64,000 bases of DNA, taken from NCBI RefSeq assembly GCF_001571045.1, contig NZ_BCSV01000004.1:186001-250000 (forward strand). The letters run 5' to 3'. Source of the DNA: Curtobacterium ammoniigenes NBRC 101786 (GTDB lineage: Bacteria > Actinomycetota > Actinomycetes > Actinomycetales > Microbacteriaceae). A model generated the notes under the pieces. It searched no databases. It had not been told where the DNA came from and saw nothing but the letters and a program-made list of their open reading frames with translations. The stretch's first letter is position 1. The number at the start of each line of letters is the position of its first letter. Made by a program: the position numbers and the translations under genes. Below, one piece after another: positions 59,845-64,000 of this stretch.

Positions 59845-60941
59845 TGCACGCCGACTCGCCGCCGCTCCCGGAGGCGCTCGGCGACACCGCCGCGCTCGGT
59901 GCGTTTCTGCGGGCGCGCGGGATCCTCGACGAACCATTCACGGCAGCCGCGATTGGCGACGGCCACTCGAACCTGACGTTCGTCATCACGGGCGTGGAAT
60001 CCGGTCGTCGTGTCGTGCTGCGACGACCACCGGACCACGGCTCCGGTTCGTACGACGTCCTCCGAGAGGCACGCTTCATCCAGGCCCTGGCGGGCACAAC
60101 CGTTCCCGTGCCGCGGGTCCTCGCCACCGCAGACCCGCTGAACGACGGCGGCGCGCCGCTGCCCGTCGCCTGCTTCGTCGAGACATACGTCCCGGGGGTC
60201 GTGGTGACCACCGCGACACCGGACGCGCTCGCGGATCCTGCGACGCGCCTCCGGTGCGGGCTGGCGATGGCGGACGCACTCGCCACGCTCCACGCGGTCG
60301 ATCCCGAGCGCGCCAGGCGAGGCGGTCCGGGGTCGGCGAGCAGCGCCGACGGCCGTGCGCACGCGGGGCCGCGGGATGGATCCGACCCGGGGCAGACCGG
60401 TCCGAACCGGAGGCTCGTCGAACGTCTCGCCCGCCTGGTCCAGACCGACGATGGCGAGGTCGAGGGCCGGTTCCGTCCGGCGCACGATTGGCTGCTCGCC
60501 CACGCGCCCGCGGCCGGCGAACGACGCATCGTGCACGGCGACTACCGCCTCGGCAACATCATGTTCGATCCCTCATCACCGGGACGCATCGCGGCCATCC
60601 TCGACTGGGAGCTCGCGACCATCGGCGATCCGCGCATCGATCTCGCGTGGATGCTCCTCTGCACACCCGACCCCGGCGAGCCTCCACTGCCGATCCACGC
60701 GCTCGACGCTGCGCTCGCCGAGCAGGGCTGGCCGTCGCGCGCCGCGTTGCTGGAGCGATACGAAGCCGCTGCCGGACATGCGCCCGGCCCGTTGGAATGG
60801 TTCACGGTCCTCGCCGCCTGGAAGCTCGCGGCGCTCTACGCGTACTCCGCGCGAACGAGCGCCGATCCGTATTACGACGACGACACGCACGTCACGCGGT
60901 TCCTCGACGCGGCGAACCGACGTGCGGGGATCGCGGCATGA
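59841..60941 (+). CDS. Phosphotransferase family protein (acyl-CoA-associated APH type)
   Basis: This 366-residue APH-fold protein has GDGHSNLTFVI, VVLRRPP (ATP lobe), VHGDYRLGNIMFD with catalytic Asp and ILDWELATIGDPRIDLAWML. It belongs to the group that accompanies acyl-CoA genes, as in ACAD10/11-type proteins that phosphorylate 4-hydroxyacyl-CoAs. A low-complexity Gly/Ser/Asp insert lies at about residues 153-190. The GTG (and ATG at 59844) overlaps the stop of the second crotonase, and its own stop overlaps the next ATG. Confidence 0.87.
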   Translation: MMHADSPPLPEALGDTAALGAFLRARGILDEPFTAAAIGDGHSNLTFVITGVESGRRVVLRRPPDHGSGSYDVLREARFIQALAGTTVPVPRVLATADPLNDGGAPLPVACFVETYVPGVVVTTATPDALADPATRLRCGLAMADALATLHAVDPERARRGGPGSASSADGRAHAGPRDGSDPGQTGPNRRLVERLARLVQTDDGEVEGRFRPAHDWLLAHAPAAGERRIVHGDYRLGNIMFDPSSPGRIAAILDWELATIGDPRIDLAWMLLCTPDPGEPPLPIHALDAALAEQGWPSRAALLERYEAAAGHAPGPLEWFTVLAAWKLAALYAYSARTSADPYYDDDTHVTRFLDAANRRAGIAA

Positions 60942-62101
60942 CCGGATTCGCCGACGATGCGATCGCCATCGGCACGACCGATGTCCCCGACGGATGGTTC
61001 GACCGGTTCATCGTGAATCTCCACCCGGCTGACGCGTCCGCACCGACACTGCACATCGGCGGCGGGGTGTATCCAGCACGAGGCGTCGCCGATGGGTTCG
61101 TGCTCGCCGTGCTCGACGGCGAGCAGCGCAACCTCCGGCTCTCGACGACGCTCGCGGACGTCCGCGAGACCGCGAGCCGAAGCGTTCCCGGCGGCAATCC
61201 CGCGGCGCAGGTCGGCTCACTGCACTGGACGACCGTGGTGCCGATGCGCCACTGGCAGGTTCGCCTCGACGACAATCCGAGCGGCGTCCGGTTCGAGCTC
61301 GACTGGCATCGCCGCCTCGACCCGTGGTCCGCCCCGCTCACCGTGCACAGGGACGCCGAGGAGACCGCCCGATTCGACCACCTCGTGCAGTCCGGCATGG
61401 TCTCCGGCCGGATCGACATCGACGGACACCGGGTCGACGTCAGCGGCTGGCCGAGCGCCCGAGACCGCTCCCGCGGAACACGCACGCTGCACGGTGGCCA
61501 CGGTCTGCACCTCTGGGTCGTCGCACACTTCCCGACCTGCAGCGTCGCCGCGCTCCACGTCATCGGTCGAGACGGTCACGCGGTGCTCACCGACGGCGGG
61601 ATCGTCCACGCGGACGGCCGGATCGACGACATCGTCGACGTGCGCCACAACCTCCGGTTCGACGCTCTGCAGGATCTCGTCGGCGGATCGCTCGCGGTGA
61701 CCACAGCCTCCGGACTGACCCTGCAGCTCGACGCGACGGTCGGCATGCGAGGCGGCTACATGAGCGGCGGCGGCTACGGAGGCGCGCACGGCGCCGACCG
61801 CGGGCGCGCCCACGTCGAGGCAGACGTCTACCCGCTCGACGGATCGGTCGGCCCGAGGCTGCTCGACACCCCGCTGACCGACCGCGCTGTCCGGTTCACC
61901 GGGCGGCACGCGGACGGCACTGCCGTCGCCGGCTCGGGCATCATCGAATTCGCTCAGACCCGGAGCGCGCGGTACGCCTACCGGGCGACGCTCGAGCCGA
62001 AGGCGGACGCGCTCGTGCCGAAGGCGGACGCGCTCGAGCCGAAGGCGGACGCACTCGAGCCGTCCGACAAGCAATCCGCGGCGCCGAGTGGAGGCGCGTG
62101 A
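60938..62101 (+). CDS. DUF7064/DUF7065-like lipocalin-type protein
   Basis: This 387-residue protein resembles the actinobacterial DUF7064/DUF7065 group, related to the AttH/CrtC lipocalin fold. It has beta-rich repeats, with WHRRLDPWSAP, HGLHLWVVAHFP and DVRHNLRFD segments. There are no signal peptide or membrane helices. The last 40 residues hold a 7-residue repeat (LEPKADA, LVPKADA, LEPKADA). The protein is coupled to the phosphotransferase gene (ATGA). A role as an isomerase, hydratase or lipid-binding partner is only a guess. Confidence 0.72.
   Translation: MTGFADDAIAIGTTDVPDGWFDRFIVNLHPADASAPTLHIGGGVYPARGVADGFVLAVLDGEQRNLRLSTTLADVRETASRSVPGGNPAAQVGSLHWTTVVPMRHWQVRLDDNPSGVRFELDWHRRLDPWSAPLTVHRDAEETARFDHLVQSGMVSGRIDIDGHRVDVSGWPSARDRSRGTRTLHGGHGLHLWVVAHFPTCSVAALHVIGRDGHAVLTDGGIVHADGRIDDIVDVRHNLRFDALQDLVGGSLAVTTASGLTLQLDATVGMRGGYMSGGGYGGAHGADRGRAHVEADVYPLDGSVGPRLLDTPLTDRAVRFTGRHADGTAVAGSGIIEFAQTRSARYAYRATLEPKADALVPKADALEPKADALEPSDKQSAAPSGGA
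61991..62062 (+). repeat. 21-bp coding tandem repeat
   Basis: Three full 21-bp units at 61991, 62012 and 62033, and a 9-bp start of a fourth, encode LEPKADA-type heptapeptides. Units differ at one or two bases, suggesting recent slippage or duplication. Confidence 0.85.
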
Positions 62102-62748
62102 TGGACCTCGCCAGTTTCTGGGCCGCCATCGATGCAGTTCCCGTCGCAGACGATGCGGAAGCGCTGTATCAACCGGATCCCGCGGGCCGACGCCGACGCG
62201 CGAACCTGGAGCGATACCTCCAGCTCCTGATGGAGCAGGGCACCGACACCATGCTCCTCGCGGAGGCGCCGGGCTGGCGAGGGATGACGAACACCGGGAT
62301 CCCGTTCATGAGCGTGCGGGAGCTGACCGCTCGGCCCGGCATGGTCACCGGCGCGGTCGACGGCGACGGCTTTGCGGCACCACCGGAGCCCACCGCGCTC
62401 TGGGAGGCGTCTTCCCGCGTCGTCTGGGCGGCGCTCGCGTCGTGGACCGGGCCGCTGCCGGTGTCCTGGCCGGTGTTCCCGCATCACCCGTTCGTGGACG
62501 GGAACCGCCTGTCGAACCGCACTCCGCGGCCTTCGGAGGTTCGGTCGGGCGCTGACGCGGTCGGGGCGCTCGCCGCCGCCCTCGGCATCGAACGGTTCAT
62601 CGCCGTCGGCCGGAAAGCCGAAGGGGCGCTCGTCGCTGCAGGGATCGCCGCGATCGCCATCCGGCATCCCGCCCAGGGAGGCACGCGCCAGTTCACCGAG
62701 CAACTCGCCGCCCTGAACACACCACCGGACGACCAGAAGGGCCGGTGA
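62101..62748 (+). CDS. Uracil-DNA glycosylase superfamily-like protein
   Basis: This 215-residue protein resembles the UDG fold. It has LLAEAPGWRGMTNTGIPFMS, similar to the GEAPG...GxPF water-activating motif of family 4/5-type UDGs, and IRHPAQGGTRQF, similar to the DNA-intercalating H-P-S motif. The Trp/Pro-rich middle (WPVFPHHPF) is unusual. No Cys cluster for an iron-sulfur site is seen. It shares one base with the preceding stop, and its place in an acyl-CoA operon is unexpected. Glycosylase activity is not established. Confidence 0.65.
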   Translation: MDLASFWAAIDAVPVADDAEALYQPDPAGRRRRANLERYLQLLMEQGTDTMLLAEAPGWRGMTNTGIPFMSVRELTARPGMVTGAVDGDGFAAPPEPTALWEASSRVVWAALASWTGPLPVSWPVFPHHPFVDGNRLSNRTPRPSEVRSGADAVGALAAALGIERFIAVGRKAEGALVAAGIAAIAIRHPAQGGTRQFTEQLAALNTPPDDQKGR

Positions 62749-62750
62749 CG

Positions 62751-63179
62751 CTACTGCGTCTCGACCGAGATCCCGCGCTCGCGCAACGCCTGGTCGACGT
62801 GTGCCGGGAGCGGTGCCGCGATGTACACCGTCTCCAGCGCCGGAAGCGTGAGGATGTCGTCCCAGTTCTGCGGGTCGTATCGATCGTCGTCGCCCTCCCA
62901 GCCGGGATGCACGTCCTGGTAGATCTCAAGCGTCGAGTCGACCGTGAGCTCGGTGATGAGACTCAGCTGCGAGGGCAGCACGTCGAGATCGTCGTAGTAG
63001 TCGCGGGCGGCCGCATCCTGCCCTTCGACGTCCTCGTCCTCATCGCTTTCGTCGTACTCGTCCGGCTCGTACGGGTCGAGGACGTCGAGGTCGAAGCACA
63101 GCACGTCGAGGACGAGCAGCTTCGCGTTGAAGTCCGCGAAGTCGTAAGGCTCCTCGGTTGCGTTCGAGACGTCGGTCAT
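62751..63179 (-). CDS. Acidic protein, DUF6892-like
   Basis: This 142-residue protein is strongly acidic. It has FNAKLLVLDVLCFDLDVLDP near the N-terminus, an Asp/Glu run at about residues 40-57, and WEGDDDRYDPQNWDDILTLP near the C-terminus, with spacing similar to DUF6892-type proteins often found near immunity proteins. No partner toxin is seen. The ATG at 63179 was chosen because upstream parts of the frame look non-coding. Its function is unknown. Confidence 0.65.
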   Translation of the reverse strand: MTDVSNATEEPYDFADFNAKLLVLDVLCFDLDVLDPYEPDEYDESDEDEDVEGQDAAARDYYDDLDVLPSQLSLITELTVDSTLEIYQDVHPGWEGDDDRYDPQNWDDILTLPALETVYIAAPLPAHVDQALRERGISVETQ

Positions 63180-63275
63180 GCCCGGGATGGTATTCCTCCA
63201 GACCCTGAGAGTCATCACGCTGCTGGCCCTCGCATCCGGCCCGGCTCCCGTCGCACCCGCGCACCGCTCCGCGGA

Positions 63276-63281
63276 TACGAT
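63276..63281 (+). promoter_or_regulatory. -10 box (TACGAT) of the terminal MFS gene
   Basis: TACGAT lies 8 bp before the ATG at 63290, the usual leaderless spacing here. Confidence 0.5.
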
Positions 63282-63289
63282 CGGGGCCG

Positions 63290-64000
63290 ATGAGCGATGG
63301 CGGACGGGACGGGCACGCCCGCGGCACTGCCGCCTACCGCCGGCTGCAAGCGGCGCTCCTTGCCGTCGGAATCGCAATGTTCGCGCAGCTCTACGCCCCG
63401 CAAGGGGTCCTCACGGAGGCGGCGAACGCGCTCCGCATCAGCCCCGACCAGTCGGCGCTCCTCATCTCCGCTGCCACAATCGGGCTGGCCGCTGGGGTAT
63501 TGCCGTGGTCATGGGTCGCGGACCGGATCGGACGTCTCCCCGCGATGCGGATCTCGCTGCTCGCGGCGCTCGTGCTCGGGGTGACGTCGACCCTCTGGCC
63601 GGACTACTCGGGCGTCCTCGTCGTTCGATTCCTCCAGGGCGGCGCGCTCGGCGGCACGCCGGCCCTTGCGCTGACCTATCTGCAGGAGGCGGTCCATCCG
63701 TCGGACGCGCCGCGCGCGGCCGGCACATACGTCGCCGGCACCACCATCGGCGGCATGGCCGGACGACTGCTCGCCGCACCCGTCGGGGCCGTCTTGGGGT
63801 GGCGCGTCGGCGTCGGAGCCGTCGAAGCGCTCTGCGGCCTCGCCGCGGTCGCGTTCGTGGTGCTCGCTCCGAGCACGGAGGCCCCCGGCGAACGACGACG
63901 TCGGCGCGAGATGCCGTCGCCAACAGGAGCCGACGCTTCACTGCGAGCGCGGGTTCGCGCGCTTTCCACTGCACCGATGCTCGTCCTGTACCTGCAGGGG
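63290..64000 (+). CDS. MFS transporter, 3' end cut by window
   Basis: About 237 residues are visible of a major facilitator superfamily transporter with the first six helices and part of the central loop. The signature after helix 2 is WVADRIGRLPAM, and the helix-1 region MFAQLYAPQGVLTEAANALR resembles the YnfM/AraJ group of efflux or nitrate-type transporters. The central loop is Arg-rich. The remainder is beyond position 64000. Substrate unknown. Confidence 0.85.
   Translation, partial: MSDGGRDGHARGTAAYRRLQAALLAVGIAMFAQLYAPQGVLTEAANALRISPDQSALLISAATIGLAAGVLPWSWVADRIGRLPAMRISLLAALVLGVTSTLWPDYSGVLVVRFLQGGALGGTPALALTYLQEAVHPSDAPRAAGTYVAGTTIGGMAGRLLAAPVGAVLGWRVGVGAVEALCGLAAVAFVVLAPSTEAPGERRRRREMPSPTGADASLRARVRALSTAPMLVLYLQG

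Noticed and set aside
62751-63179. Immunity protein of a toxin system
   Set aside because: The acidic DUF6892-like protein has no adjacent toxin or secretion gene.

Overview
The window is a GC-rich (roughly 70%) chromosomal segment of an actinobacterium. Several things point to the order Micrococcales, most likely the family Microbacteriaceae. The division and cell wall (dcw) cluster has the mraZ-rsmH-ftsL-ftsI-murE-murF order. Several blocks keep the gene neighbourhoods known from Mycobacterium tuberculosis: prenyl synthase / Rv2175c-like / PASTA kinase / class II DAHP synthase / PlsC, then GarA / FtsR / second MerR, then LigC / Prim-PolC. Many genes start directly after a TANNNT -10 box, as expected for leaderless mRNAs. 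MurE lacks the DNPR signature of meso-diaminopimelate enzymes, which fits the unusual diamino acids of this family's peptidoglycan. The family placement is inference.

Layout. 1-6.6 kb: dcw cluster on the minus strand, cut at murF by the window edge and headed by mraZ with its operator repeats. 6.9-15.7 kb: a DUF3040 membrane protein, a polyprenyl diphosphate synthase, a small DNA-binding protein, a LysM/lysozyme-like secreted protein, a PknL-type PASTA kinase, and a minus-strand operon of ROK glucokinase, PlsC and AroG. 15.9-24.6 kb: long-chain acyl-CoA synthetase, peptide deformylase coupled to pyruvate carboxylase, an orphan ParA, two MerR regulators and a GarA-like FHA protein. 24.8-31 kb: a coupled pair of a GH18 chitinase-like protein and a processive GT2 polysaccharide synthase, then two FecCD siderophore permeases under a DtxR/IdeR-like box. 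31.2-42.7 kb: HtrA-like protease, two unknown genes, an S4 protein, a J-domain/NERD fusion, a phosphotransferase, pyrrolidone-carboxyl peptidase, a Nudix/NYN fusion and small metabolic genes.

42.7-54.3 kb: a LysR/MFS divergent pair, NAD(P)-dependent oxidoreductases, a YbhB protein coupled to a patatin-like lipase, an acyl-CoA dehydrogenase, a TetR regulator coupled to a thioesterase, an azoreductase-like flavoprotein, a metallo-beta-lactamase-fold hydrolase and an acyl-CoA ligase. 54.3-56.8 kb: LigC and Prim-PolC repair enzymes flank an intergenic region that holds a chain of three very small, end-to-start overlapping ORFs. 57-62.7 kb: an MshA-like glycosyltransferase, then a tightly coupled five-gene operon (two crotonases, a phosphotransferase, a DUF7064-like protein and a uracil-DNA-glycosylase-like protein). 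62.7-64 kb: an acidic unknown protein and an MFS transporter cut by the window end.

Most of the window is ordinary core genome. I see no insertion sequence, prophage, CRISPR array, rRNA or convincing tRNA. The most interesting signals are the microORF chain at 55.4-55.7 kb, the GT2/GH18 pair with a large insertion in the synthase, the two domain fusions (J/NERD, Nudix/NYN), the 19-bp perfect inverted repeat across the def stop codon, the altered MurE specificity motif, the many leaderless starts and several palindromes in divergent promoters.
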